From an uncultured Bacteroidales bacterium (GTDB lineage Bacteria > Bacteroidota > Bacteroidia > Bacteroidales > UBA932), in contig ONOH01000002.1 in the NCBI GenBank assembly GCA_900319405.1, positions 1-64,000 on the forward strand: a stretch of DNA of 64,000 bases. The letters run 5' to 3'. Every line of letters starts with the position of its first letter. The stretch's first letter is position 1. A program made the translations under genes and the position numbers. Shown one piece after another: positions 27,252 to 36,189 of this stretch. Below the pieces are notes generated by a model. The model saw nothing but the letters and a program-made list of their open reading frames with translations, was not told where the DNA came from and ran no database searches.

Positions 27252-28445
27252 ATGACCAACAAGGCAACCCACTTTACCATTCACGGTTTTGCGCTGCTTC
27301 ACGCGGCCCTCACCGCCCTGTGCACTTCGCTGGGAATTGCCGACAGCCTCTTTCTCACGGCCCTCACCATGGCCCTCGCCGTGATCATCTGCTTCCGGGA
27401 AAACCTTACGGTGGAAATCACCGTCACTTCCCTGATTCTGGTGAACATCGTGGGCTTTGTCCTGGGAAACCTGGCCCCCGCATTCGTCTTCAAGACCCTG
27501 CCGCCGGTCTGGCAGCACGTCCTTTCCACCTTCCTGGTCACGGAGATCGTGGGCTGGAGCCTGTATACCTTCGCCCATCGCGTCTCCCCGGGGAGCGGAG
27601 CCGCCGGCTACGAGAGGGACCGCTCGTGGTACGAGAACGCCGGCTGGCTGGTGTTCTGCATCGCCCTGGTTTTCGGCATCCGCGTGTACATCAACTTCAA
27701 TTACACCGGGAATCCTTTCGTGGACAAATCCGGATCGGCCCTGCTGCTGATTCTCACTACGGTGGTGTCACTGGTGTTTATGGTGAATTTCGCCCTCCAG
27801 ATGCAGCGGGAGGCCTCCAGGCAGCGCACCCGCCGGCACCAGGCCGAGTTCCGTTACATGGCCCTCAAACACCAGGTGAATCCCCATTTCCTGTTCAACA
27901 GTCTCAACGTGCTGGACTCCATCGTACAAGAGGGTACCCGGGAGGAAGCCAGCGAGTATATCCAGAAGATGTCCAGCCTGTACCGCTACCTGATGAAGCA
28001 GGAGGGAAAGCGCCTGGTTCCTCTGGAAGAGGAAATTTCCTTTGCCCGCACCTACCGGCAGCTGATGCAGATCCGTTTTCCGGAAGGCCTGGTCATCGAG
28101 GACCGGCTGGGGCCGGATCTCCCCAAAGGCTATATCGTCCCCTGCACGCTGCAGCTTTTGCTGGAAAACGCCATCAAGCACAATGTCGTCTCCCCGGAGA
28201 ATCCCCTGGTGATTACCGCCGAAACCGACGGCCGTGCCATCACCCTGACCAATAACCGCATCCCCAAGCTGACACCCGTGAGCCACTCGGGCATCGGCCT
28301 TCAGTATATCCGCAACCAGTACCGGGACATCGCCGGGGAAGAAATCCAGGTGTTCCAGGGGGATGACAGCTTCTCGGTCACCATTCCCGTCATTGCGGAA
28401 TCCGAAGATTTTTTCATACCTTTGCGAAAGAACAGCACCCCATGA
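27252..28445 (+). CDS. LytS/YehU-type sensor histidine kinase
   Basis: 397 residues. About five or six transmembrane segments fill the first 185 residues, with a charged loop at 110-130. A His_kinase (PF06580) domain follows, with KHQVNPHFLFNSLN (about 206-219, His212 in PHF) and a C-terminal ATPase region (LQLLLENAIKHN, SGIGLQYIRNQY). There is no separate sensor domain, so the signal is probably membrane-borne. It overlaps the LytTR regulator by 4 nt (ATGA). Confidence 0.92.
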   Translation: MTNKATHFTIHGFALLHAALTALCTSLGIADSLFLTALTMALAVIICFRENLTVEITVTSLILVNIVGFVLGNLAPAFVFKTLPPVWQHVLSTFLVTEIVGWSLYTFAHRVSPGSGAAGYERDRSWYENAGWLVFCIALVFGIRVYINFNYTGNPFVDKSGSALLLILTTVVSLVFMVNFALQMQREASRQRTRRHQAEFRYMALKHQVNPHFLFNSLNVLDSIVQEGTREEASEYIQKMSSLYRYLMKQEGKRLVPLEEEISFARTYRQLMQIRFPEGLVIEDRLGPDLPKGYIVPCTLQLLLENAIKHNVVSPENPLVITAETDGRAITLTNNRIPKLTPVSHSGIGLQYIRNQYRDIAGEEIQVFQGDDSFSVTIPVIAESEDFFIPLRKNSTP

Positions 28446-29188
28446 AAGTACTCATCATCGAAGACGAACTCCGCGCCCGGAAACACATGGCCAGCCTCCT
28501 GACCACCCACTTTCCCCAGATGGAAATCGTGGGGGAAACCGCTTCCGTCAAGGATTCCGTCCGCTGGCTTTCCACCCATCCTGCCCCGGATGTCATCTTC
28601 ATGGACGTGGAACTTTCCGACGGCAGCAGCTTCGACATTTTCACCCGCCTGGACGTTCCCTCCCCCGTCATCATGACCACGGCCTACGACCAGTACGCCA
28701 TCCAGGCCTTCGGGGTAAATGCCGTGGACTACCTGCTCAAGCCCATCGGCCTGGAAGACCTCCGGCGGGCCGTTTCGCGCGTCGTTTCCGGAGAGGCTGT
28801 CAAACCGGTGAGCGAGGCGATGCGCAGCATCCTCGACCAGGTGCGCAAGGAAAAATTCCTCATCCGCCTGAACGACCGCATCGTCCCCGTCCGTACGGCC
28901 GACATCGCCTATTTCTACTCCGAGGACAAAAACTCCTACCTGGTCACCCTGGCGGGCTCCTCTTATGTGCTGGACGAATCCCTGGACGCCATTGCCGGAA
29001 GCCTGGATCCGTCGGCCTTTTTCCGTATTTCCCGCGGCTGCATCATCTCGGAAGGCGTCATTGACTCCGTCTCCCGCCTCGTAGGCAGCCGCCTTCGCAT
29101 CTCCCTCCGCCGGGACATCCCCGCCTTAACCGACTTCACCGTATCCCGCGCCCGCGTAGACGATTTCCTGACCTGGCTGGAGCGATAA
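28442..29188 (+). CDS. LytTR-family response regulator
   Basis: 248 residues. The receiver domain has acidic residues IIEDE (near 6-9), phospho-acceptor Asp55 in FMDVELSDG, and the lysine in DYLLKPIGL (about 102). A LytTR DNA-binding domain covers about 145-246 (FLIRLNDRIVPVRTADIAYF onward). It pairs with the kinase encoded just before it. A direct repeat of LytTR geometry lies just downstream (29194-29223), so it probably controls the following outer-membrane genes. Confidence 0.92.
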   Translation: MKVLIIEDELRARKHMASLLTTHFPQMEIVGETASVKDSVRWLSTHPAPDVIFMDVELSDGSSFDIFTRLDVPSPVIMTTAYDQYAIQAFGVNAVDYLLKPIGLEDLRRAVSRVVSGEAVKPVSEAMRSILDQVRKEKFLIRLNDRIVPVRTADIAYFYSEDKNSYLVTLAGSSYVLDESLDAIAGSLDPSAFFRISRGCIISEGVIDSVSRLVGSRLRISLRRDIPALTDFTVSRARVDDFLTWLER

Positions 29189-29193
29189 ATTGC

Positions 29194-29223
29194 AAATTTG
29201 GGAAGTTTTTTTGCCAATTTGAG
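29194..29223 (+). promoter_or_regulatory. Candidate LytTR-binding direct repeat (9-12-9)
   Basis: AAATTTGGG (29194-29202) and CAATTTGAG (29215-29223), separated by 12 nt, match at 7 of 9 positions. The wider units GCAAATTTGGGA and GCCAATTTGAGA match at 10 of 12. The 21-bp period (two helical turns) is that of known LytTR sites such as AgrA. It lies 49 nt upstream of the deacylase ATG. Confidence 0.55.
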
Positions 29224-29272
29224 ACATCCGTTTCGGAAAGAGAAGCTATTTTCGCAAAAAATCTTTTGTATT

Positions 29273-30409
29273 ATGGAAAAAAAACTATGGATAGTCTGTG
29301 CCCTGATGTCGCTTGCCCTTGCAGCCCCGGCACAAAACTTCAGTTTCCGCGGAGGCGTAAGCACCATGCTCTATGATGAAAACTATTTCCCCGGCTTGTA
29401 CGGGGAAGGAGTCTCCCCGGTTTTTCCTTCCTTCAGCGCCAGAGTGGGATGGCAGGATATGAGCGGCTCTCCCTTTGCGGCGCTTTGCAAGCATCCCGAA
29501 ATCGGGCTTAACTTTCAGGTCGATGCCCTTTCCGCCTTCAAGACCGCAAAAAGCCCCGGTATCGGCAACATTTACAGTCTGCACGGGTATTTCGACCGTC
29601 CCGTCCTTGTGGCCGGCCGCTTCAGCCTGGGTTATACGCTGGGACTGGGGCTGGCGATGAGTTTCAGCAATCTGTACGGGAGCAACCCGGCCAACTGGCT
29701 GCTCTCCACACCGGCCAATGTGCGCATTTCCCTGGGCATCAACACCAAGGTATTTGTTTCCAAACGCGTCTTCGTCGGTTTGGCGGCCTCCTTCAACCAT
29801 AGCTCCAACGGGGCTGTCAGGTTCCCCAACCGCGGGGTGAACGCCTTTGAGTTCTCCCTGCTGGCCGGCATGAAAAACCGGCCTTCCAACGCTGACGCAG
29901 CAGAGATCGAGGACGACGGCTTCCGCCGGAAATTCGTCTTCGAGTTGCAGCTCACCGGCGGCGTAATGAGCAACGAGGCCTATTTTGAGTACCGCCTGGA
30001 AAAGGACGGGGTATGGGACAATGTCTATCGGCCCAAATGGTCCGTTCAGGGTGCGGCGCTGTACCAATATGCCCGGATGCACGCATCGGGCCTGGGCGTC
30101 GATATGTTCGTGACCCCTTTCTGCGACGAAATCGCCCGCTACGACGGTCGGGATACCGCCTACACCCCCGTCTCGGTGGGCATCAGCCTCCTTCACGAGG
30201 CGCGCTACCGCAATCTGGCGTTGATGGTGGGGCTGGGGCGGTACCTTTATGACAATGACGGCCTGGCCCGCAACAAAAAGTACTACCAACTGGTGAATGT
30301 GCGCTACCATCTGCCGCAGCTGTGGGGGATGTTTGTGGGATGCACCCTTAAGGCCCACAAGTTCCGGGCGGCGGAAAGCGTACAGTTTTGCATAGGCAAA
30401 CGATTCTAA
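29273..30409 (+). CDS. PagL-like lipid A 3-O-deacylase / acyloxyacyl hydrolase family outer membrane protein
   Basis: 378 residues from the ATG at 29273 (MEKKLWIVCALMSLALA, a signal peptide). The frame is open upstream but that stretch covers the candidate LytTR site. A beta-barrel pattern is present, and the PagL active-site motif is FNHSSNG (His176, Ser178) with a downstream acidic residue, Glu193. PagL enzymes remove a 3-O-linked acyl chain from lipid A in the outer membrane. At 378 residues it is longer than P. aeruginosa PagL. It is followed directly by a TonB receptor gene whose GTG abuts its stop. Confidence 0.7.
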   Translation: MEKKLWIVCALMSLALAAPAQNFSFRGGVSTMLYDENYFPGLYGEGVSPVFPSFSARVGWQDMSGSPFAALCKHPEIGLNFQVDALSAFKTAKSPGIGNIYSLHGYFDRPVLVAGRFSLGYTLGLGLAMSFSNLYGSNPANWLLSTPANVRISLGINTKVFVSKRVFVGLAASFNHSSNGAVRFPNRGVNAFEFSLLAGMKNRPSNADAAEIEDDGFRRKFVFELQLTGGVMSNEAYFEYRLEKDGVWDNVYRPKWSVQGAALYQYARMHASGLGVDMFVTPFCDEIARYDGRDTAYTPVSVGISLLHEARYRNLALMVGLGRYLYDNDGLARNKKYYQLVNVRYHLPQLWGMFVGCTLKAHKFRAAESVQFCIGKRF

Positions 30410-32392
30410 GTGAAACGCTTCCTTCATATCACGCTCTGTGCGCTGTGCTTTGTGGCATCAGCCTTGTCCGGCTATGCCCAGACGGAGCCTCCGCTGCAGC
30501 TCGACAGCATCGTCGTGTCCTCAACAAGAAAGGAAATCTTTCTCAAGGACCCCCTGGGGCACGCCACCCGCGTGAACCTGGACCGGATAGAAGCCTTCCC
30601 CTCCCTTCTGGGGAATGCCGACCCTGTCCGCTTTGCCCAGATGCTGCCCAGTATGCAAAGCACATCCGAGCTGGATGCCGGCATCCACATTCAGGGCTGT
30701 GAACACCAGCACAATCTCATCGCCCTGGACGGGATTCCCATCTACGGCGCCACCCATCTGATGGGCCTTTTTTCCGTCTTCAACCCCAGCCACTTCAAGT
30801 CGATGACTTACAGCACAGCAGCCGTGGGGGAAAACCGTCTGGGAGGCCTTCTGGACATGCAGACGCAGGTTTCCGCCCCCCACGACTGGGGCGTGGACGC
30901 CTCGTTGGGGCTCATCAGCGTGCAGGGAACGATAAAGGCCCCGCTGGGGAAGAAGGCGGGGGTCTTGCTCTCGGCCCGGCGCTCACTCCTGGACCTGTTT
31001 TTCGGGAACGCCATCCAACTGGACAAGATTACGATGGGCTACCGCTTCTCCGACTATAACGGCAGCTTCATCTGGCACCCGACATCCCGCGACAGGGTTT
31101 CCCTGGATTTTTACTACGGAGGGGACCGCTTGCATTCCTCCACCAACGAACTGGGCCTGGACCTGCATTGGAACAACCTGCTGGCGGCCCTGAAATGGGA
31201 TCGCGGAGCGTTTCGGCAGGCACTGTACTACACGGGCTGCACCCTGGACCTGGCCCTGGACGAACAGGGGAAGCGCGTGCTGCTCCCCTCCCGGATCGGG
31301 ACGGCGGGCTACAAGGCCTCCTGGGAGAAAGGCGGCCTGCAAGTCAAGGCCGATATCGCCATGCACCACATAAGGCCCCAGTCTCCGACCGTAGAGGACT
31401 CGGGCATCGATTTCGGGGCCGATGAAAATCTTCACGCCTGGGAAAACAGTGTCAGCGTCAGTTGGAACGATTATCTTGACTCCCGCTTTCACTATACCGC
31501 AGGAATGGGCGCGCAGTGGTACGTTTCCCCGGAAGGGAAATCTTACTTCGGCCTTTCTCCGCAGCTGGCCGGAACCTATTCCCTCCCCGGAGACAGCCGG
31601 CTGCAGCTGCGTACCGGCATCCGCCACCAGTACCTTTTCCAGACCGGACTTTCCAATATCGGCTTCCCTTCCGAATTCTGGCTTCCGGCCGGGAAATACA
31701 GCAAACCCCAATGGACGGCCGAAGCCCTTCTCTCCTATGAAAAAAGCTGGATGAAGGGACAATGGAGTTTCAGCGCCGAACTGTATTACCGCCACCTGGG
31801 CAACCAGCTGGACTACACCGGCGGCGTGATGGAATTCCTGGACGGCTCCTATACCCTCCAGGGGGCACTCCAGCGCGGAAGCGGCCGAAACTACGGGCTT
31901 AACCTGATGTTCTCCAAGCCCGTTGGCCGCTTCACCGGCTGGGTAGCCTTCTCGGCCGGAAGGAGCCTCCGAAGCTTTGCCGGAGAAACCCGGCCATCGG
32001 ACCACGAACGCCTGGTGGAACTGAACGTCGTGGCCTCGTACCGGGTAGGGCAATGGGATTTCGGCGGCAGCTTTATCTGTGCCGGCGGAACCCCCTTTTC
32101 CGAGCCGCAGGAATACTATTTGGTGGGCAGCCAGCTGGTGGCCGTTTTCAACGGGCAGAACAACGGAAGACTGGAACCGTATGTAAGGCTGGACCTGAAC
32201 ACCCGTTTCCACTTCCGAAGCCGGGGCCGACTGCAGCACGGACTCAACCTTTCCGTTTACAACGTCCTGGCCCGCAAACAGGAAATGTACCGTACCATCG
32301 AATGCCGGCGCCGCCTGGTTCAGTGGAACTACAAGTCCATTTATCTAGGAATCAGCATCATCCCCTCCATTTCCTATTACCTGAAATTCTGA
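30410..32392 (+). CDS. TonB-dependent receptor-like outer membrane protein
   Basis: 660 residues, shorter than SusC and without the carboxypeptidase-like N-terminal domain. Start is the GTG directly after the preceding TAA. A signal peptide (MKRFLHITLCALCFVASALSGYA) is followed by a TonB-box-like LDSIVVSSTRKE, a plug (IHIQGCEHQHNLIALDGIPIY) and a barrel ending SISYYLKF. DUF4249 lipoproteins are commonly encoded beside such receptors, as here (4 nt downstream). The ligand is unknown. Confidence 0.85.
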   Translation: MKRFLHITLCALCFVASALSGYAQTEPPLQLDSIVVSSTRKEIFLKDPLGHATRVNLDRIEAFPSLLGNADPVRFAQMLPSMQSTSELDAGIHIQGCEHQHNLIALDGIPIYGATHLMGLFSVFNPSHFKSMTYSTAAVGENRLGGLLDMQTQVSAPHDWGVDASLGLISVQGTIKAPLGKKAGVLLSARRSLLDLFFGNAIQLDKITMGYRFSDYNGSFIWHPTSRDRVSLDFYYGGDRLHSSTNELGLDLHWNNLLAALKWDRGAFRQALYYTGCTLDLALDEQGKRVLLPSRIGTAGYKASWEKGGLQVKADIAMHHIRPQSPTVEDSGIDFGADENLHAWENSVSVSWNDYLDSRFHYTAGMGAQWYVSPEGKSYFGLSPQLAGTYSLPGDSRLQLRTGIRHQYLFQTGLSNIGFPSEFWLPAGKYSKPQWTAEALLSYEKSWMKGQWSFSAELYYRHLGNQLDYTGGVMEFLDGSYTLQGALQRGSGRNYGLNLMFSKPVGRFTGWVAFSAGRSLRSFAGETRPSDHERLVELNVVASYRVGQWDFGGSFICAGGTPFSEPQEYYLVGSQLVAVFNGQNNGRLEPYVRLDLNTRFHFRSRGRLQHGLNLSVYNVLARKQEMYRTIECRRRLVQWNYKSIYLGISIIPSISYYLKF

Positions 32393-32396
32393 CGCT

Positions 32397-33224
32397 ATGA
32401 GAGGAAAACATCTGCTTCTGCTACTTGCGGCACTGGCCTGCTGCCACTGTTCCAAAGAGACGGTGCCGGAGGGGCAACTCGTCGTGGACGGCTGGATAGA
32501 GAACGGACGGCCTCCGGTGGTTATGCTCACCCGGTCTATTGTGGTGGGAAAGCAGAAACAGTGGGATATGGAAGATATGGCGGGCCGTGTCATTACCGAC
32601 GCCCGGGTGACGGTGAGCGACGGGGAAAAGGAATACGTCCTTACGGGGATGCCCAGCGAAGAACATTTTCCTCCCTTTGTCTATTCCACCACCGGACTTC
32701 TGGGTGAGCCAGGGAAAAGCTATACCCTGACGGTCCGCAGTGGGGAGCGGGAGGCCACGGCACGGGTAGCCCTTCCCCGGACGGCGGAGATGGATCGGCT
32801 GGAGCCCCTGCCCATGGAAGGGGGCGGCTATGCCATCCGCTGCCGTTTCAAACCTGTCAAAGGCCAGTATTATGGCTTTTTCACCCGTCGGGAGGGGAAG
32901 GAACTGATGTTCCTGCCGGCCTTCATGTCCCTTGTGAACGGGGACACGGCCGCCCCGGAAATGGAAATGATCCTCACCTCCGGGGTGGACATCACCTCCT
33001 CTTCCCGGCACAAGATGTATTTTGAATCCGGGGAGACGGTTTCCGTGCGCTTTTGTACCATCGAACGCGAGGTCTATGAATTCTGGAAAGGCTACGAGGA
33101 CGCCTGGCTTTTCACCCACAATCCTTTCTTCCCTGTTTCTTCGGATGTCCCGAGCAACATCCGCGGCGGCTATGGCCTCTGGGCCGGATACAGTTCCACT
33201 TATTACCAGCTTACCATGCCCTGA
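32397..33224 (+). CDS. DUF4249 domain-containing lipoprotein
   Basis: 275 residues with lipobox ACCHC-type (MRGKHLLLLLAALACCHC). The start of the mature part (QLVVDGWIENGRPPVVMLTRS) and the GLWAGYSSTYYQL C terminus are typical of DUF4249, a beta-sandwich family found with TonB receptors in this phylum. It probably works with the preceding receptor at the outer membrane. It is the last gene of the LytTR-linked group and converges with menA. Confidence 0.8.
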   Translation: MRGKHLLLLLAALACCHCSKETVPEGQLVVDGWIENGRPPVVMLTRSIVVGKQKQWDMEDMAGRVITDARVTVSDGEKEYVLTGMPSEEHFPPFVYSTTGLLGEPGKSYTLTVRSGEREATARVALPRTAEMDRLEPLPMEGGGYAIRCRFKPVKGQYYGFFTRREGKELMFLPAFMSLVNGDTAAPEMEMILTSGVDITSSSRHKMYFESGETVSVRFCTIEREVYEFWKGYEDAWLFTHNPFFPVSSDVPSNIRGGYGLWAGYSSTYYQLTMP

Positions 33225-33238
33225 TGGTGGTGTGACAA

Positions 33239-33262
33239 ACGCGTTTTGGGCCGAAAATGCGT
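33239..33262. terminator. Bidirectional hairpin between the DUF4249 gene and menA
   Basis: ACGCGTTTT (33239-33247) pairs with AAAATGCGT (33254-33262) with one G-T wobble; loop GGGCCG. It is in the 70-nt gap between convergent genes and has A/T-rich arms in both directions. Confidence 0.55.
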
Positions 33263-33294
33263 AAGCCGGGGCACCGGGCGCGAAGGGAAGGGGG

Positions 33295-34200
33295 TTAGTG
33301 GAGAAGGAAAAGGCAGAAGCCGATGCCCATCAGAAGGCAAAGGAGGAAGGTGGAGATCACCAGAAGGGGAAGGGCGGGGTCCAGTGCGCGGTCGGTGCGG
33401 GTCCAGACCATTTGCAGATGCTTGAGATAGAGGGGAAGGGTAAGCGCCCACAGCCAGTGCCAGCAGGAAGGCCAGCAAAGGAGGCAGTAGGCCGCCAGGC
33501 AGGCCCAACCCAGGACGATGAGGGTCGTCTGGTAGATCCGGGCCTTGCGAAGGCCCAGTTTGAGGGCCACGGTGGTGCGGGTGGCGGCATCGGTCTTCAT
33601 GTCCCGGATGTTGTTCACATTCAGTACGCCCACGGAGAAAAAGCCCACGGCCGATGCAGGCAGAAGCAGCTTCCAATGCAGGCCGAGGCCTTTTGTACAC
33701 ACGAAATAGGCGCCCATCACCGACACCAGCCCGAAGAAAATGAACACGTAGATGTCTCCCTTGGCCCTGTACCCGTACGGATTGGGTCCCAGGGTGTATT
33801 TCATGGCAGCGACGATGGCGGCGGCCCCCAGCAGCAGGACCATGATAGGGGTGAGGTCCCAGAGCGTTCCAAAAGCCTGCCATGTCATCAGGGTACCGAA
33901 AACGATGCATAGGCCCACAAAAAGGCCGATGAGCCCTTTCAACCCGGCCCGGGTGAGTCCTCCCTCTCCCAATCCATAGACCGGGCCCTGCCGCTCGGCG
34001 GTGTCGGTCCCGCTGAGGGCGTCTCCCAGTTCATTGGAAAGATTGGAAAGGATTTGCAGGCAGATGGTGGTAAGGACGATGAGTACGGCCACCCGGGGGC
34101 TTACCTTCCAGTCGGCTACGGCCAGAAGGATTCCCAGCAGTACCCCGGCGGTGGAAAGCGGCAGGGTGCGCAGACGCATGGATCTGATGGCAGCCTTCAT
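33295..34200 (-). CDS. menA: 1,4-dihydroxy-2-naphthoate polyprenyltransferase
   Basis: 301 residues, mostly transmembrane (about eight or nine helices), of the UbiA superfamily. The two aspartate-rich motifs are NELGDALSGTD (about 55-65, followed by ERQGP) and NNIRDMKTDAATRTTVALKLG, the MenA forms. It attaches the polyprenyl chain to DHNA to give demethylmenaquinone in the inner membrane. It begins 1 nt after the lepA stop, so it is probably translated from the lepA transcript. Confidence 0.92.
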   Translation of the reverse strand: MKAAIRSMRLRTLPLSTAGVLLGILLAVADWKVSPRVAVLIVLTTICLQILSNLSNELGDALSGTDTAERQGPVYGLGEGGLTRAGLKGLIGLFVGLCIVFGTLMTWQAFGTLWDLTPIMVLLLGAAAIVAAMKYTLGPNPYGYRAKGDIYVFIFFGLVSVMGAYFVCTKGLGLHWKLLLPASAVGFFSVGVLNVNNIRDMKTDAATRTTVALKLGLRKARIYQTTLIVLGWACLAAYCLLCWPSCWHWLWALTLPLYLKHLQMVWTRTDRALDPALPLLVISTFLLCLLMGIGFCLFLLH

Positions 34201-34201
34201 C

Positions 34202-35989
34202 CTAATCCAGTTTCAAAACAGCCATAAAGGCGCTTTGGGGCACCTGTACGGTGCCTATCTGCCGCATCCGCTTCTTGCCCTCCTTCTGCTTTTCCAGGAG
34301 CTTGCGCTTGCGGGTGACGTCACCGCCGTAGCACTTGGCCGTCACGTCCTTGCGCACCTGGCGCACGGTTTCTCGGGCGATGATCTTGGCCCCGATGGCC
34401 GCCTGCACGGCAATGTCGAATTGCTGGCGGGGAATGAGGTCCTTGAGTTTGAGGCATATCTTCCGGCCGAAGTCGTAGGCGTGGTCCTCGTGGATGAGGG
34501 TGCTAAGGGCATCGGCCGGGTCTCCATTCAGGAGGATGTCCAGCTTCACCAGGCGGGCGGGACGGAAATCCGTCACGTGGTAGTCGAACGAAGCATAACC
34601 CTTTGAGATAGACTTGAGCTTGTCGTAGAAGTCGAAGACCACCTCGCTGAGCGGCAGGTCATAATTGAGCTCCACACGGTCCGTGGTGATGTAGTGCTGG
34701 CCGATGAGGGTGCCCCGCTTGTCCATGCACAGTTTCATGATGGGGCCGTAGAAATCGGCCTTTGTGATAATCTGGGCGCGGATGTAGGGCTCTTCGATGT
34801 GGTCCACCACCGAGGCCGGCGGAAGACCCGAGGGGTTGTGCACGTCCACCACCTCCCCTTTGCTGGTGTACACCTTGTAGGAGACGTTGGGCACGGTGGT
34901 GATCACGTCCATGTTGAACTCCCTGTACAGGCGTTCCTGTACGATTTCCAGGTGCAGAAGGCCCAAGAAACCGCAGCGGAAACCGAAGCCCAGGGCCAGG
35001 GAACTCTCCGGCTCATAGGTGAAGGAGGCGTCGTTGAGCTGGAACTTCTCCAGGGTGGCGCGCAGTTCCTCGAACTTGGCGGCCTCCACCGGATACAGGC
35101 CGGCGAACACCATCGGCTTCACTTCCTCGAAGCCCGCAATGGCCTCTGAGCAAGGCGTTTCCACATGGGTGATGGTGTCTCCCACCTTTACCTCCACGGC
35201 CGCCTTAATGCCGGTTATGATGTAGCCCACGTCTCCGGCACGCACCTCTCCGGTGGGGTTGAGCTTGAGTTTCAGATTGCCGATTTCCTCGGCCTCATAT
35301 TCGTTGCCGGTGGAAAAGAATTTCACCTTGTCCCCCTTGCGGATGGTGCCGTTCACCACCTTGAAATACGCGATGATGCCGCGGAACTGGTTGAATACGG
35401 AGTCGAAGATGAGGGCCTGGAGCGGAGCCTGAGGGTCGCCTTTGGGAGAGGGGACCTTGTCCACAATGGCATCCAGCACCGCCTGCACCCCTTCTCCGGT
35501 GCGGGCGCTCACGCGCAGCACCTCCTCCGGATCACAGCCCAGCAGGTCGCACACCTGGTCCTGGACAACCTCCGGCTGGGCGCTGTCCATATCGATTTTA
35601 TTGAGCACCGGAATGATCTCCAGCCCGTGGTCGATGGCCTGGTACAGGTTGGAGATGGTCTGGGCCTGGATGCCCTGGGAAGCATCCACAACCAGCAGCG
35701 CCCCTTCGCAGGAAGCGATGGAGCGGGACACCTCGTAGGAAAAGTCCACGTGGCCGGGGGTGTCGATCAGGTTGAGGCGGTACACCTCCCCGTCCCGGTG
35801 GTAGTCCATCTGGATGGCGTGGCTCTTGATGGTGATGCCTTTCTCCCTTTCCAGGTCCATATCGTCCAGCACCTGGGCGGCCATCTCCCGCTCGCTCAGG
35901 GTTTGGGTGAGCTCCAGCAGGCGGTCAGCCAGGGTGGATTTGCCGTGGTCGATATGGGCGATGATGCAAAAATTGCGGATATTCTTCAT
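34202..35989 (-). CDS. lepA: Elongation factor 4 (LepA)
   Basis: 595 residues. The GTPase N terminus [24 protein letters not shown] is followed by [15 protein letters not shown] (G3) and NKIDM (G4). The LepA C-terminal domain includes [13 protein letters not shown] and [17 protein letters not shown]. It acts on stalled ribosomes. I start at the ATG at 35989; an upstream TTG is inside the promoter box, which ends 6 nt before this ATG. menA follows directly. Confidence 0.97.
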   Translation of the reverse strand: MKNIRNFCIIAHIDHGKSTLADRLLELTQTLSEREMAAQVLDDMDLEREKGITIKSHAIQMDYHRDGEVYRLNLIDTPGHVDFSYEVSRSIASCEGALLVVDASQGIQAQTISNLYQAIDHGLEIIPVLNKIDMDSAQPEVVQDQVCDLLGCDPEEVLRVSARTGEGVQAVLDAIVDKVPSPKGDPQAPLQALIFDSVFNQFRGIIAYFKVVNGTIRKGDKVKFFSTGNEYEAEEIGNLKLKLNPTGEVRAGDVGYIITGIKAAVEVKVGDTITHVETPCSEAIAGFEEVKPMVFAGLYPVEAAKFEELRATLEKFQLNDASFTYEPESSLALGFGFRCGFLGLLHLEIVQERLYREFNMDVITTVPNVSYKVYTSKGEVVDVHNPSGLPPASVVDHIEEPYIRAQIITKADFYGPIMKLCMDKRGTLIGQHYITTDRVELNYDLPLSEVVFDFYDKLKSISKGYASFDYHVTDFRPARLVKLDILLNGDPADALSTLIHEDHAYDFGRKICLKLKDLIPRQQFDIAVQAAIGAKIIARETVRQVRKDVTAKCYGGDVTRKRKLLEKQKEGKKRMRQIGTVQVPQSAFMAVLKLD

Positions 35990-35995
35990 AGTTTG

Positions 35996-36026
35996 CAAAG
36001 ATAACGCAATTTGCGCGAATCGCCAA
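35996..36026 (-). promoter_or_regulatory. Promoter of lepA-menA
   Basis: TTG (36026-36024), a 20-nt spacer and TATCTTTG (36003-35996) on the minus strand, ending 6 nt before the lepA ATG. Confidence 0.75.
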
Positions 36027-36140
36027 CTCTATTTCTGTTTCCCTGTACGATACCCTTTTTTCTTTTAATCTGAAAACGATCTTGGACATTTATCCACCAT
36101 TTTTGGACGATTTTAACAATGACGGCTCTGAGTTTTTTCG

Positions 36141-36148
36141 TAAATTTG
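36141..36148 (+). promoter_or_regulatory. Putative -7 box of the arabinose operon
   Basis: TAAATTTG matches TAnnTTTG, 41 nt before the symporter ATG. No TTG is seen 19-20 nt upstream, which suggests that activation by a regulator is needed. A degenerate REP-like segment lies just upstream (36093-36120). Confidence 0.4.
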
Positions 36149-36189
36149 TGAACTGAGTCGCTAAAACTATTTTTCAACCATAAACAAGT

